Shown: positions 35,079 to 44,088 of the stretch, piece after piece
Numbering within the stretch: the stretch's first letter is position 1
How the letters are laid out: the number at the start of each line of letters is the position of its first letter
Translations under genes and position numbers: made by a program
Notes under the pieces: generated by a model
The model's database searches: none
The model's input: the letters and a program-made list of their open reading frames with translations, nothing else
What the model was told of the DNA's origin: nothing
Source of the DNA: Pseudomonadota bacterium
GTDB lineage: Bacteria > Pseudomonadota > Gammaproteobacteria > Burkholderiales > Rhodocyclaceae
DNA length: 64,000 bases
Direction of reading: 5' to 3'
Assembly: GCA_018262095.1 (NCBI GenBank)
Contig: JAGTRW010000017.1
Span: 1-64,000, forward strand

Positions 35079-36317
35079 ATGACCACTCAAGCACTGCCGC
35101 TCGCCGGAATCCGCGTCATCGACTACAGCCACTTCCTGGCCGGTCCCTTTGTTTCGCGCAATCTCGCGGCGCTTGGCGCCGAGGTGATCAAGGTCGAACG
35201 CCCGACGGCCGGCGACGCCGGTCGCGCGCACGCCTATTTCATCGACGGGCAAAGCGGCTACTATCTGCAGCAGAACATGGGCAAGCAGGGCCTGTGCATC
35301 AACCTCAAGGATCCGCGCGGCCTCAAGATGCTGCACCAGCTCGTCGAAGGTGCCGACGTCTTCGTCGAGAACTACCGCCCGGGAGCACTGGGCAAGCTCG
35401 GCCTGGGCTACGAGGAACTGTCGAAAATCAACCCCGGTCTGGTCTATTGTTCGATTTCGGCGTACGGCCACAGCGGTCCGGATTCGCACCGCGCCGGATT
35501 CGGCCTGATCGCCGAAGCCAAGAGCGGCATCATGGCCATGGTTGGCTCGCCCGGCGAGACGCCGCCGCTGCTGCGCATCGCGCTCGGCGACATGTATACC
35601 GGCGCCAACAGCGTCGCGGCGATCTGCGCGGCGCTGCTCGGCCGCGTCAAGTCGGGACGCGGCCAGCACATCGACATGGCGCTCTACGACTGTCTGGTCT
35701 CGATGCACGAATACGCGATCCAGTGCTACACGCTTTCCGGCGGCAAGGAAGTTCCGCAGCCGTCCGGCAACGACCTGCCCAACTCGACGCTCTACGGATC
35801 GTTCACCGCGTCCGACGGCCATCTGGTGATCGCCGCTCAGGTCGACGACGCCTGGAAACGCCTCGCGCTGCTGATCGGCGGGCAGGCGCTGGCGGCCGAC
35901 ACGCGCTTCCACTCGGCGGCCGGGCGCAACGCAAACCGCCTCGAAATCCTGCCGCTGGTTCGCGCCTGGGTCGCCGGCCGCACGGTGGCCGAGGCGCTGG
36001 CCGCGCTCGACGCCATCGACGTGCCGTCGGCCAAGGTCCAGCGCATCGACGAGGTGCTCGCCGACCCGCAAATCAAGGCGCGCGGCATGGTCGTCGAACA
36101 ACAGCACCCGGTGCTCGGAAAAATCAGTCTGGGCAACCTGCCGTACCACTTCTCCGGCTACGACACGACGCAGACCGAGCCAGCGCCGCTGCTCGGCCAG
36201 CACAACCGGCAGATCGCCGGCGCGCTCGGGTATACAGCCGAGCAGATCGACGCCATGGTCAGCGATGGCGTGCTCTATGCCGAAGCGGCCGTGGCTAGTC
36301 TCGGTTCGGACGCGTAG
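35079..36317 (+). CDS. CoA transferase, family III (CaiB/BaiF)
   Basis: 412 aa. Starts LPLAGIRVIDYSHFLAGPFVSRNLAALGAEVIKVERPTAGDAGR; then KQGLCINLKDPRGLKMLHQLVEGADVFVENYRPGALGKLGLGYEEL. IALGDMYTGANSV holds the conserved Asp that forms the CoA mixed anhydride. Likely activates the pathway's carboxylic acid using a CoA thioester. Thirteen bases after the MaoC gene. Confidence 0.94.
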   Translation: MTTQALPLAGIRVIDYSHFLAGPFVSRNLAALGAEVIKVERPTAGDAGRAHAYFIDGQSGYYLQQNMGKQGLCINLKDPRGLKMLHQLVEGADVFVENYRPGALGKLGLGYEELSKINPGLVYCSISAYGHSGPDSHRAGFGLIAEAKSGIMAMVGSPGETPPLLRIALGDMYTGANSVAAICAALLGRVKSGRGQHIDMALYDCLVSMHEYAIQCYTLSGGKEVPQPSGNDLPNSTLYGSFTASDGHLVIAAQVDDAWKRLALLIGGQALAADTRFHSAAGRNANRLEILPLVRAWVAGRTVAEALAALDAIDVPSAKVQRIDEVLADPQIKARGMVVEQQHPVLGKISLGNLPYHFSGYDTTQTEPAPLLGQHNRQIAGALGYTAEQIDAMVSDGVLYAEAAVASLGSDA

Positions 36318-36327
36318 GAAGCGAATC

Positions 36328-37155
36328 ATGACCGACAAGTACGCCGTGATCGGCAATCCGATCGGACACACCAAGTCGCCGCTAATCCATTCGACCTTCG
36401 CTAGGCAGACCGGTCAGGACATCGCCTACGGCGTCATCGAAGGACCGCTCGACGGCTTTTGCCAAACCGTCGATTCGTTCCGCGCGGCGGGTGGTTGCGG
36501 CTTGAACGTCACCGCCCCGTTCAAGCTCGACGCCTTCGCCTACGCCACCGACCTCACCGAGCAGGCGCAGCTCGCCGGTGCGGTCAATGCGCTGAAGTTC
36601 GAGGGCGACCAGGTCTTCGCGCAGAACTTCGACGGCATCGGGCTCACTCGCGACATCGTGCACAACCTCGGTTTTCCTATGCAGGGCAAGCGAGTGCTGC
36701 TGCTCGGCGCCGGCGGCGCGGCGCGTGGCGCGCTGCTGCCTATCCTCGCGCAGCAGCCGGCCAAGCTGCTGATCGTCAATCGCACCGAGAGCAAGGCTCA
36801 TGCGTTGGTCGCGCAATTTTCCAACTTCGGTGAGCTGGCGGCCGCGTCTTATCCCGAGCTGAGCGCTTCGCCTGAAACCTTCGATGTCGTCATCAACGCC
36901 ACCTCGGCGAGTCTGCGCGGCGAACTGCCGCCGGTGCACACCGATGTTTTGTCGCCCGATGGGCTGGCTTACGAGCTGGTCTATGGCAAGGGCCTGACGC
37001 CCTTCCTGCGGCTCGCCCAGGGCACCGGCGTGCGCCGTTTGGCCGACGGCGTCGGCATGCTGGTCGAACAGGCCGCCGAGGCCTTCGCGTGGTGGCGCGG
37101 CGTACGGCCCGACACCCGCACCGTCATCACGACGCTGACCGTGCCGCTGGTCTGA
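36328..37155 (+). CDS. shikimate/quinate dehydrogenase family protein (AroE-like)
   Basis: 275 aa. AIGNPIGHTKSP-type opening (YAVIGNPIGHTKSPLIHSTFARQ), catalytic Lys in LNVTAPFKLDAF, catalytic Asp in AQNFDGIGLTRDI (most AroE have NTDG, here NFDG), NADP loop LLLGAGGAARGALLPIL. Ten bases after the CoA-transferase gene, in a catabolic operon with a dehydroquinase, so it may work on quinate, shikimate or an analogue rather than in aromatic amino acid synthesis. Confidence 0.88.
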   Translation: MTDKYAVIGNPIGHTKSPLIHSTFARQTGQDIAYGVIEGPLDGFCQTVDSFRAAGGCGLNVTAPFKLDAFAYATDLTEQAQLAGAVNALKFEGDQVFAQNFDGIGLTRDIVHNLGFPMQGKRVLLLGAGGAARGALLPILAQQPAKLLIVNRTESKAHALVAQFSNFGELAAASYPELSASPETFDVVINATSASLRGELPPVHTDVLSPDGLAYELVYGKGLTPFLRLAQGTGVRRLADGVGMLVEQAAEAFAWWRGVRPDTRTVITTLTVPLV

Positions 37156-37207
37156 GAGCCGGGCCACCATCCACCTCACTATTTGTTCACCCATCGAAAG
37201 GACCATC

Positions 37208-37651
37208 ATGAAAATCCTCATGCTCCACGGCATCAACCACAATATGTTCGGCAAACGCGACCCGGCGCAGTACGGAACGATCACGCTGGCCGAGATCGAC
37301 GCCAGTCTGCAGAAGCTCGCCAAGGAACTTGGCGTCGAGGTCGAGAGTTTTCAGACCAACTGCGAAGGCGCGATGTGCGACCGGATACACCAGGGCTTCT
37401 TCGATAACGTTGACGCCGTGGTCATCAATGCCGGCGCCTGGACCCACTACAGCTACGGCCTGCGCGACGCACTGGCGATCATCACCGGGCCGGTCGTCGA
37501 AGTGCATATGTCGAACATCCACGCGCGCGAGGAATTCCGCCACCACTCGGTCTTCGCCGAAATTGCCACCGGCCAGATCTGCGGTTTCGGTGCCGATACC
37601 TACCTGCTCGGGCTAAGAGCCGCCGTCGCTGCGGTTCAGGCCAAGGCTTGA
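37208..37651 (+). CDS. type II 3-dehydroquinate dehydratase family protein (AroQ-like)
   Basis: 147 aa, the size of type II dehydroquinases. The core is conserved: KRDPAQYG (active-site Arg and Tyr), INAGAWTHYSYGLRDAL, VEVHMSNIHAREEFRHHSVFAEIATGQICGFG. The N-terminal motif is MLHGINHNMFG instead of the common NGPNLNLLG, and the EGELID-type block is NCEGAMCDRIH. These changes suggest a specialised catabolic form. Fifty-two bases after the aroE-like gene, with ribosome site GAAAGGACC. Confidence 0.85.
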   Translation: MKILMLHGINHNMFGKRDPAQYGTITLAEIDASLQKLAKELGVEVESFQTNCEGAMCDRIHQGFFDNVDAVVINAGAWTHYSYGLRDALAIITGPVVEVHMSNIHAREEFRHHSVFAEIATGQICGFGADTYLLGLRAAVAAVQAKA

Positions 37652-37749
37652 GCGCAGACGGATGAGCCGCGGCAGAAAGCATCTCGAGCAGTGGTACTTT
37701 TTTACGGACGGCCTCTCCGTTTCGAGGCTTATCTAGCGAGGAGTCAAAG

Positions 37750-38760
37750 ATGAAAATAAGGAAATTTTCCGGACATGCAGCGCTGGCGTTGTGCGCGCTG
37801 ATCCTTGGGGCGACGGCGCAGGCTCAGGTCGGCGAGCATACGTTCCGGATGTCGCATGCCGGCGCGACGGGACACCCGGGGGTTCTGGGCGCCGAGAAAT
37901 GGGCCGAACTGGTCAAGGAGAAAAGCGGCGGCAAGATGCAGATCAAAGTCTTCGCCAACGGCGTTCTCGGCGGCGACGTCCAGGCGCTGTCGGCGGTGCA
38001 GGGCGGCACCGTTGATTTCACCGCGATGAACTCGGGAATCCTGCAAACGCAGGTCAAGGAATTCGCGATTTTCGACTTCCCGTTCATGTTCGAAAACGGC
38101 AAGGAGGCCGACGCGATTCTCGACGGCGCCTTCGGCAAGCAACTCGCCGACAAGCTGCCAGCCAAGGGCCTGGTCAACCTCGCCTACTGGGAACTCGGCT
38201 TCCGCAACCTGACCAACAGCAAGCGTCCGATCGCCAAGGCCGACGACATCGCCGGCCTCAAGATTCGCGTGATCCAGTCGCCGATTTACATCGAGACCTT
38301 CAACACGCTGGGCGCCAATGCCGTGCCGATGCCGATCACCGAGGTGTATACGGCGATGGAACAGAAGATCATCGACGGGCACGAGAACCCCTTCTCGGTA
38401 ATCGAGACCAGCAAGTTCTATGAGGTCCAGAAGTACCTGACCGTCAGCAACCACATCTACAACCCGCAGTCGCTGCTCGCCAGCAAGAAGAAATGGGACG
38501 CGCTGACCAAGGACGAACAGGCGCTGCTGCTGTCGACGGCGGCCGAAGCGACGAAGTGGCAACGTGAAAACGCGCGAAAGATGTCCGACGAGTCGCTGGC
38601 TACCCTCAAGAAGACGATGACCGTCACGGTGCTGCCGCCGGAAGAAATCGCCAAGATCCGGGCCAAGATCAAACCGGTGATCGACAAGTTCAGCCAGAAC
38701 GTTGGGCCAGAACTCGTGGCCCAATTGCAAACGGAACTGGAAAAAGGTCGCAAGAAATAA
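37750..38760 (+). CDS. TRAP transporter substrate-binding protein (DctP family)
   Basis: 336 aa with signal peptide MKIRKFSGHAALALCALILGATAQAQ. The mature part has the DctP fold: GHPGVLGAEKWAELVKEKSGGKMQIKVFANGVLGGD, FDFPFMF and the conserved Arg region GLKIRVIQSPIYIETFNTLGANAVPMPITEVYTAMEQKIIDGHENP. No DctQ or DctM gene follows; a strong hairpin comes directly after the stop. It would have to use membrane subunits encoded elsewhere or act as an orphan. Confidence 0.93.
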   Translation: MKIRKFSGHAALALCALILGATAQAQVGEHTFRMSHAGATGHPGVLGAEKWAELVKEKSGGKMQIKVFANGVLGGDVQALSAVQGGTVDFTAMNSGILQTQVKEFAIFDFPFMFENGKEADAILDGAFGKQLADKLPAKGLVNLAYWELGFRNLTNSKRPIAKADDIAGLKIRVIQSPIYIETFNTLGANAVPMPITEVYTAMEQKIIDGHENPFSVIETSKFYEVQKYLTVSNHIYNPQSLLASKKKWDALTKDEQALLLSTAAEATKWQRENARKMSDESLATLKKTMTVTVLPPEEIAKIRAKIKPVIDKFSQNVGPELVAQLQTELEKGRKK

Positions 38761-38763
38761 GGC

Positions 38764-38804
38764 GCTCGAGTACCTCCGTGGCATAGCCACGGAGGTACTC
38801 GAGC
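38764..38804. terminator. 19-bp perfect hairpin immediately after dctP
   Basis: Two perfectly complementary 19-base arms (starting GCTCGAGTACC) with a three-base ATA loop, three bases after the stop codon, then a smaller GGTGCC / GGCACC stem. No T-run follows. It should form a very stable RNA structure that stops transcription weakly or protects the 3' end of the message. Confidence 0.65.
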
Positions 38805-39520
38805 AAGCGGTGCCTCGACTCGGCACCACTGGCTGGTTGATGTCGTGCAATTTTAGCCTCTAAAGGTAACAGGTCCGCCTTACGAATCCGATCAGGAAAT
38901 TGAGGAAAGTCTCCTTTCTTACAGCGCCATCCCCGGTCGATTATTGCTTTATCGACCGGGAGCAACGGAATTTCAAATCGGCTGAGAGGAGAGTAAATCG
39001 GACCTGTTACCTTTGGATGCAAACCCCTCAACGCCGAGCGAGTTGCCTTCGGAAGCACCAATGCAGTTCTAATCGCTGGTTCTGATCGTACGGTCGTCGC
39101 CGCGCCCATCGGATGTTGATGCGTACTGGATTCCGCAGCCGAAAACGTCGACCGAACAATGAAGTTGCTTACAGAGGGAGCGGCGGCAACCTGAGTGTGG
39201 CAGTCATCTGTATGGCAGCTTGGCGACCGCTCCGAGCGGCAGCAACTGGCCGACGACCGCCAAAGGGAATGACTTTTGCATCGGGAAGCGCGTCAGCGAA
39301 GGCGAAATGGCGCTTGCGGCCCAACGCGGAAGCGGCGTGCTTGAAAAAGCCAGACGTTCAGGACCGTTTGACGTGAGCCCCAAGCCATGGCCTGCGGCGG
39401 GTTGGCGGCGCGAGAGAAGGGAACGGGGCAATTGGGGCGAGACAGCAAACCGCCCGAAAGTCGCTCCGAGACGTTCAGTTAAAGGCAATCACTTAAAAGG
39501 TGTGACTTGAGAGATGGCAT
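38805..39520. other. repeat-rich 700-bp non-coding region
   Basis: Includes a 153-bp palindromic element (separate entry) and then about 500 bases with short open frames on both strands that have no recognisable domains, no consistent ribosome sites and overlapping alternatives. I see no supported gene. It may hold decayed mobile DNA between the catabolic operon and the phzF-like gene. Confidence 0.5.
38862..39014. repeat. 153-bp palindromic element with perfect 16-bp ends
   Basis: The ends are AAAGGTAACAGGTCCG and its exact reverse complement. The centre is a 10-bp perfect stem, CCCGGTCGAT / ATCGACCGGG. Base composition is lower in GC than nearby genes. No coding capacity. The structure is that of a non-autonomous miniature inverted-repeat element or large REP unit. 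Confidence 0.7.
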
Positions 39521-40414
39521 TCAACCGCCTACCTGCATTGCATTCGGGTCGAGAAAACCGTGAGCGACGGGCCAGACTTCCGCTCTTACGAGAAGCCCTC
39601 CGACGGTGTCGCGGCGGACTCGGATCTTGCTTGGGCGATGGGCAAAACGGCCTTGTGCAAGCTCTAGGGGCAAATTCGGATCAGCGAGGCCGAGGTCAAA
39701 GAGATATGCCGCAGCTGGGCCTGCGGCGCTACCCGTCGCGACATCTTCTACCCGGCCAAGATTGTCCCAAGTCCTAACCTCGAGGCCCGCAACATCAAGC
39801 ACAAGGACGAACTTCGCCCCAAGCGCGGCAAGCTGTACTTCAAGGTCGGTGCCGCTGATCGCCGCTCGCCCGAGAGCTTCAGGGCGAACCGGAATAATGA
39901 GGTACGGCAGCCCTGTCGAAATAACCCGCGCGGAGAGCCCGGCGGTGAGGTCGTTGGACTGCAGACCGAGCCGCGCCAAGACTGGCTGTAACTCTGTCGG
40001 GGCAATGGGAGCACCAAAAATCGCCGCACCTTGATTCATTTCGGAGAGATAGAATCCGCTCATCTTCGTTGTGCAGACTGCTACTTCCCCGGAGGTGAGT
40101 TTCAGAATCCACGAGCTCGCGTTGGCCTCTGGCGTTTGGCTACGGTGAAGTACCGTTGCGGCCCCAAGAACTGGGTGACCTGCGAATGGAAGCTCCTCTT
40201 CCATTGTAAAAACACGAGCACGGGCGCTAGTGGTGGTGATCTCCGAAAGGAAAATTGACTCGAACTGTTTCATCTCTTGGGTCAAGCGTTGCATGACCGG
40301 CACGGACCATCCCTCCGTGTTCAGGAAGACGGTCAATCCGTTTCCGGTTAGCGGACGCGTTGCAAAGACATCAACGTGAAAGAACGACGGCATAGTCATC
40401 GGGATAGGAGTCAT
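39521..40414 (-). CDS. PhzF family isomerase/epimerase-like protein
   Basis: 297 aa, two-lobed diaminopimelate-epimerase fold of the PhzF group: FFHVDVFATRPLTGNGLTVFL, the first-lobe motif MEEELPFAGHPVLGAA and the second-lobe motif VEDVATGSAAGPAAAYL. The substrate is unknown; most members outside phenazine clusters are unassigned. Several in-frame ATGs lie near the start (MTPIPMTMPSFF), and the third is closest to the usual beginning. Its neighbours give no clue, and codon use is slightly less GC-rich than around it. Confidence 0.88.
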   Translation of the reverse strand: MTPIPMTMPSFFHVDVFATRPLTGNGLTVFLNTEGWSVPVMQRLTQEMKQFESIFLSEITTTSARARVFTMEEELPFAGHPVLGAATVLHRSQTPEANASSWILKLTSGEVAVCTTKMSGFYLSEMNQGAAIFGAPIAPTELQPVLARLGLQSNDLTAGLSARVISTGLPYLIIPVRPEALGRAAISGTDLEVQLAALGAKFVLVLDVAGLEVRTWDNLGRVEDVATGSAAGPAAAYLFDLGLADPNLPLELAQGRFAHRPSKIRVRRDTVGGLLVRAEVWPVAHGFLDPNAMQVGG

Positions 40415-40524
40415 CAGTTATTGGTGCTGCGGAGTGCATCTATGCCAACTAACGGATAGGGGCCGTACGTGAGCGCCTCCAGGCCGGGCGTCATTGTCAG
40501 CGGACCTGCAATCATACAGGCGCT

Positions 40525-40983
40525 TTACCGGCCGGGCGCCGAGTGGCTGGCCAGAAAGCGATCGAGGTGCGCGGCAAAGGCTTGTCGTTCGCTGTGACTC
40601 ATCGGTGGCGGGCCGCCGGTCTGCACGCCGCTGGCGCGCAGGCTCTCCATGAAGTTGCGCATGGTCAGCAGCGGCCCGATGTTGGCCGCCGAATACCACT
40701 CGCCGCGGTGGCTCAGAACGTGGCCGCCTTTTTCGATGACCTGCGCGGCGAGCGGCAGGTCGCTGCTGATCACCAGGTCGCCGGCGGCGAGCCGCTTGAC
40801 GATTTCGTTGTCGGCGACGTCGAAGCCGGCATGCACCTGGACGCTGCGGATGAAAGGCGACGGCGGAACATGCAGCGTCTGGTTGGCGACGAGCGTCAGC
40901 GGGATTTTGCTGCGCGTCGCGGCGCGGAAGAGGATCTCCTTGATCACCTTGGGGCAGGCGTCGGCGTCGACCCAGATCTGCAT
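40525..40983 (-). CDS. YaiI/YqxD family protein (DUF188)
   Basis: 152 aa, PIN-like/NYN nuclease-type fold of unknown role. Hallmarks are [58 protein letters not shown] and a C-terminal RDFA-like zone ([20 protein letters not shown]). The start ATG overlaps the stop of the AI-2E transporter gene by one base. Confidence 0.93.
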   Translation of the reverse strand: MQIWVDADACPKVIKEILFRAATRSKIPLTLVANQTLHVPPSPFIRSVQVHAGFDVADNEIVKRLAAGDLVISSDLPLAAQVIEKGGHVLSHRGEWYSAANIGPLLTMRNFMESLRASGVQTGGPPPMSHSERQAFAAHLDRFLASHSAPGR

Positions 40984-42005
40984 CAGATCAGTCCGCGCGC
41001 CGAAAGCTCGTCCTTGAGCCAGGCGTAACAGATCGGGGCGGCGATCAGCCCGGGCAGACCGAAGGCGCTTTCCATCACCAGCATGGCGGTCAGCAGTTCC
41101 CAGGCGCGCGCGTTGATCTGGGTGCCGACGATGCGCGCGTTGAGCAGATATTCGAGTTTGTGGATGAACACCAGGTAACACAGCGACGATATCGCCAGTT
41201 GCGGCGAGACGGCCATGCTGATGACGACGATCACCGAGTTGGAGATCAGGTTGCCGATCACCGGCAGCAGGCCGGCGATGAAGGTCGCGGCGATCATCGT
41301 CTTGGTCAGCGGCATATGGATGTCGAGCAGCGGCAGCGCGATGGCCAGGTAGATCGTGGTGAACGCGGTGTTGAGTGCGGAAATTCGAATCTGCGCGAAG
41401 ACGACGCGGCGAAAGGCCTCGCCCATCCTGAAGACGCGTTCGGCGAGCGCGCGGGCGAGCGGCGCATTGCTGCCGTCGGCGAAAGCTTCGCGCAGCGACA
41501 CCATGGCGCCGATGATCATGCCGATCAGCACGTGCGCCAGCGAATGCCCGGTTTTGGTTCCGATCGACTGCAGTTGGACGGCGTGTTCGCGCAGCCAGCG
41601 GCTCACGGTGTCGCTGATGCCCTGGCTACTGCTCGGCAGATAGTCGGCCAGCCATTGCGGCAGCGTCGTGCGCGAGGCGTCGAGAACGTCGGCCATCTTG
41701 GCGAGCAGCGCCGGCAGGCTGCCGCCTTCGCTGCGCATGAAGACGATCAGGCCGAAGCCGGCCGCGCTGACCGTGCCGATCACCAGTAAGGCCACCAGCG
41801 CGATGGCCACGGCCTTGGCGCGTCGCGTCGACAGGCGGCGCGCGAAGAGCGGGGTGATCACATGCACCAGCTCATAGACCAGCAGGCCGGCGATCAGCGC
41901 CGGCAGCAGCCGAAGATAGAGAACGAACACGATGCCCGCGACAGCCAGAATCCAGGCCGCATAGTCACAGGGCGTGGCTTTGTTGATGTCGTTTGCTCGC
42001 GTCAT
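40983..42005 (-). CDS. AI-2E family transporter
   Basis: 340 aa membrane protein with 7-8 helices. Opens with [34 protein letters not shown] and closes with [19 protein letters not shown] and a [19 protein letters not shown] end. Such proteins include exporters of AI-2 and sodium/lithium antiporters; the actual substrate is not predictable. Overlaps the flavoprotein gene by four bases (ATGA). Confidence 0.9.
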   Translation of the reverse strand: MTRANDINKATPCDYAAWILAVAGIVFVLYLRLLPALIAGLLVYELVHVITPLFARRLSTRRAKAVAIALVALLVIGTVSAAGFGLIVFMRSEGGSLPALLAKMADVLDASRTTLPQWLADYLPSSSQGISDTVSRWLREHAVQLQSIGTKTGHSLAHVLIGMIIGAMVSLREAFADGSNAPLARALAERVFRMGEAFRRVVFAQIRISALNTAFTTIYLAIALPLLDIHMPLTKTMIAATFIAGLLPVIGNLISNSVIVVISMAVSPQLAISSLCYLVFIHKLEYLLNARIVGTQINARAWELLTAMLVMESAFGLPGLIAAPICYAWLKDELSARGLI

Positions 42006-43267
42006 CGCTCAAGCTTAGCACGCGCGGCAAGCCGGGCGAGCCAGGCCGAGGCGCCATGACCGGCGGCGTGGCCGGTCGACAGGCAGGCGGTGAGCAGATA
42101 GCCGCCGGTCGGCGCTTCCCAGTCGAGCATTTCGCCGGCGCAGAAGACGCCGGGTAGCTGGCGGATCATCAATTGCTCGTCGAGCGCTTCGAACAGCACG
42201 CCGCCAGCGCTGCTGATCGCCTCGTCGAGCGGGCGCGGTGCGGTCAGGCGCAGCGGCAGCGCCTTGATCGCCGCCGCCAGCTTGCCCGCGTCGAGAAAAT
42301 CGTCGCGCGCGATGCATTCGTGCAGCAGCGCGCTCTTGACGCCCTTCAAACCCAGCCGGCCGTGCAGGTGGCTGGCGAGCGAACGCGAGCCGCGCGGATG
42401 CGCGATCTCGGCGATCACTCGCGCGAGCGGGTGGCCGGGCAACAGGTCGATCGTCAGCGTCGCGCTGCCAATCTTATCGATGGCGTCGCGCAGCGGTGCC
42501 GAGAGCGCGTAGATCAGGCCGCCCTCGACGCCGTTTTCGGTGATCACGAACTCGCCCGGCCGCCGATGTGCCTTGCCGCCGCCGTCGGTGAACGAGGCGA
42601 CCACCGACTTGACCGGCGTTCCGGCAAAGCGGCTCTTGAGATGCTCGCTCCAGGCGATGTCGAAGCCGCAGTTGGCCGGGCGCAGCGGCGCGACCGCAAC
42701 GCCCGCGTTTTCGAGCAGCGCCACCCAGCGTCCGTCCGAGCCGAGCTTGGCCCAACTGCCGCCGCCGAGCGCCAGCACGACGGCGTCGACGATCACCGTT
42801 TGTTCGCCGGCCGTCGCCGAAAAGCGCAGTGCCCAGCGGCCGTCGGCCGAACTTTCGACGCCGCACCAGCGCTGGCGCACGTGAAAGCGAACGCCGGCCT
42901 GGCGCAGCCGGTGCAGCCAGGCGCGCAGCAGCGGCGCGGCCTTCATCCCGGTCGGAAAGACGCGCCCCGAACTGCCGACGAAGGTTGATAGTCCGAGATC
43001 GTCAATCCATTGGCGCAACTCATCGGGGCCGAAGTCGTCGAGCAGCGGCGCGATGCGGTCCTGGCGCGCGCCGTAGCGCGCGCGAAAGGCGCCGGCTTCT
43101 TCAGCGTGCGTGATGTTCATTCCGCCCTTGCCGGCCATCAGGAACTTGCGGCCGAGCGACGGCATCGCCTCGAAGACCTCGACCTCATTGGCGGCGCTGC
43201 GGCTCAAAACCTCGGCGGCCATCAGTCCGGCCGGCCCGCCGCCGATGATGGCTACGCTCTGCGCCAC
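42002..43267 (-). CDS. HI0933/BaiN-like NAD(P)/FAD-dependent oxidoreductase
   Basis: 421 aa from a GTG start (VAQSVAIIGGGPAGLMAAEVLSR) two bases after the murI stop. Dinucleotide motif GGGPAGLMAA, then SLGRKFLMAGKGGMNITHAEE, the signature of this family; LGGGSWAKLGSDGRW; C-terminal FCAGEMLDWEAPTGGYLLTACLSTG. Belongs to the subfamily where GKGGLNLTHSE precedes a helical insert. Physiological substrate unknown. Confidence 0.9.
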   Translation of the reverse strand: MAQSVAIIGGGPAGLMAAEVLSRSAANEVEVFEAMPSLGRKFLMAGKGGMNITHAEEAGAFRARYGARQDRIAPLLDDFGPDELRQWIDDLGLSTFVGSSGRVFPTGMKAAPLLRAWLHRLRQAGVRFHVRQRWCGVESSADGRWALRFSATAGEQTVIVDAVVLALGGGSWAKLGSDGRWVALLENAGVAVAPLRPANCGFDIAWSEHLKSRFAGTPVKSVVASFTDGGGKAHRRPGEFVITENGVEGGLIYALSAPLRDAIDKIGSATLTIDLLPGHPLARVIAEIAHPRGSRSLASHLHGRLGLKGVKSALLHECIARDDFLDAGKLAAAIKALPLRLTAPRPLDEAISSAGGVLFEALDEQLMIRQLPGVFCAGEMLDWEAPTGGYLLTACLSTGHAAGHGASAWLARLAARAKLER

Positions 43268-43269
43268 GT

Positions 43270-44088
43270 CTAGACCGCCGCCAGGCGCGCCGGAGCGGCC
43301 AGTTGCGCGGCCAGCCGCGTCAGGCCGAGCGCGGCGAGCGCCGCCGGCAAACGCCCGGGGTCGGCGCTGGCGAGCAGCGTCAGCCGGCCTCGACCGGCAG
43401 TAGCGGGCGCGCTGCTCAGGCGTTGGCACTGGCGCGCGACGGCGTCGGCGACGTCGACCAGCAGCGCGCGGCCGGCGACGATCGGTTCGAGCACCGGCGT
43501 GAGAAAAGCGTAGTGGGTGCAGCCCAGCACGATGCGGTCGGCGCCGGCGGCCAGCGTCGGCGCCAGATGCTGGCGCACGTCCTCGGCAAAGCCTGCGTCG
43601 TCAAGCTGCAGCGTTTCGACGCGCGTTGCCCAGCCGGGGCAGGGCAGGACGTCGACCGCAAGCGCTGCGGCGTGCCGCCGGATCAGGCGCGAGAGCCGCT
43701 CGCTGCGCGCCGTCGAGGTGGTCGTCAGCACCGCGATGCGGCCGCTTTTGGACGCCTTCGCGGCCGGCTTGATTCCCGGTTCGACGCCGACCACCGGGAC
43801 GCCGGGCAGGCTTTCGCGCAGCGCCGAAACGGCGGCGGCGGTCGCCGTGTTGCAGGCGACGACGATCATCGTGCAGCCGTGCTCGACGAGCTGGCGGCCG
43901 ATCTTGAGCACGCGGTCGCGGATGAAAGCATCGCTCTTGTTGCCGTAGGGAACGTGCGCGGTGTCGGCGAAGTAGATGAGATCGGCGCCCGGCAGCGATC
44001 GCGCGATCGACGAGAGCACCGAGAGGCCGCCGAGCCCGCTGTCGAAAACACCGATCGTGTCGCCCGGCGCAGACATCGGCGTCAGCAC
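43270..44088 (-). CDS. murI: glutamate racemase MurI
   Basis: Converts L- to D-glutamate for peptidoglycan. 272 aa, with IGVFDSGLGGLSVLSSI (first catalytic region), FADTAHVPYGNKS, VACNTATAAAVSALRE (catalytic Cys) and VLGCTHYAFLTPVLE (second catalytic Cys). Either the first ATG (MLTPMSAPGD) or the one four codons later may start. Overlaps the PACE gene by seven bases. Confidence 0.96.
   Translation of the reverse strand: MLTPMSAPGDTIGVFDSGLGGLSVLSSIARSLPGADLIYFADTAHVPYGNKSDAFIRDRVLKIGRQLVEHGCTMIVVACNTATAAAVSALRESLPGVPVVGVEPGIKPAAKASKSGRIAVLTTTSTARSERLSRLIRRHAAALAVDVLPCPGWATRVETLQLDDAGFAEDVRQHLAPTLAAGADRIVLGCTHYAFLTPVLEPIVAGRALLVDVADAVARQCQRLSSAPATAGRGRLTLLASADPGRLPAALAALGLTRLAAQLAAPARLAAV

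Noticed and set aside
39113-39510. Short frames on both strands upstream of the phzF-like gene
   Set aside because: Conflicting overlapping frames with no conserved motif; the DNA looks like non-coding repeat or relic sequence.
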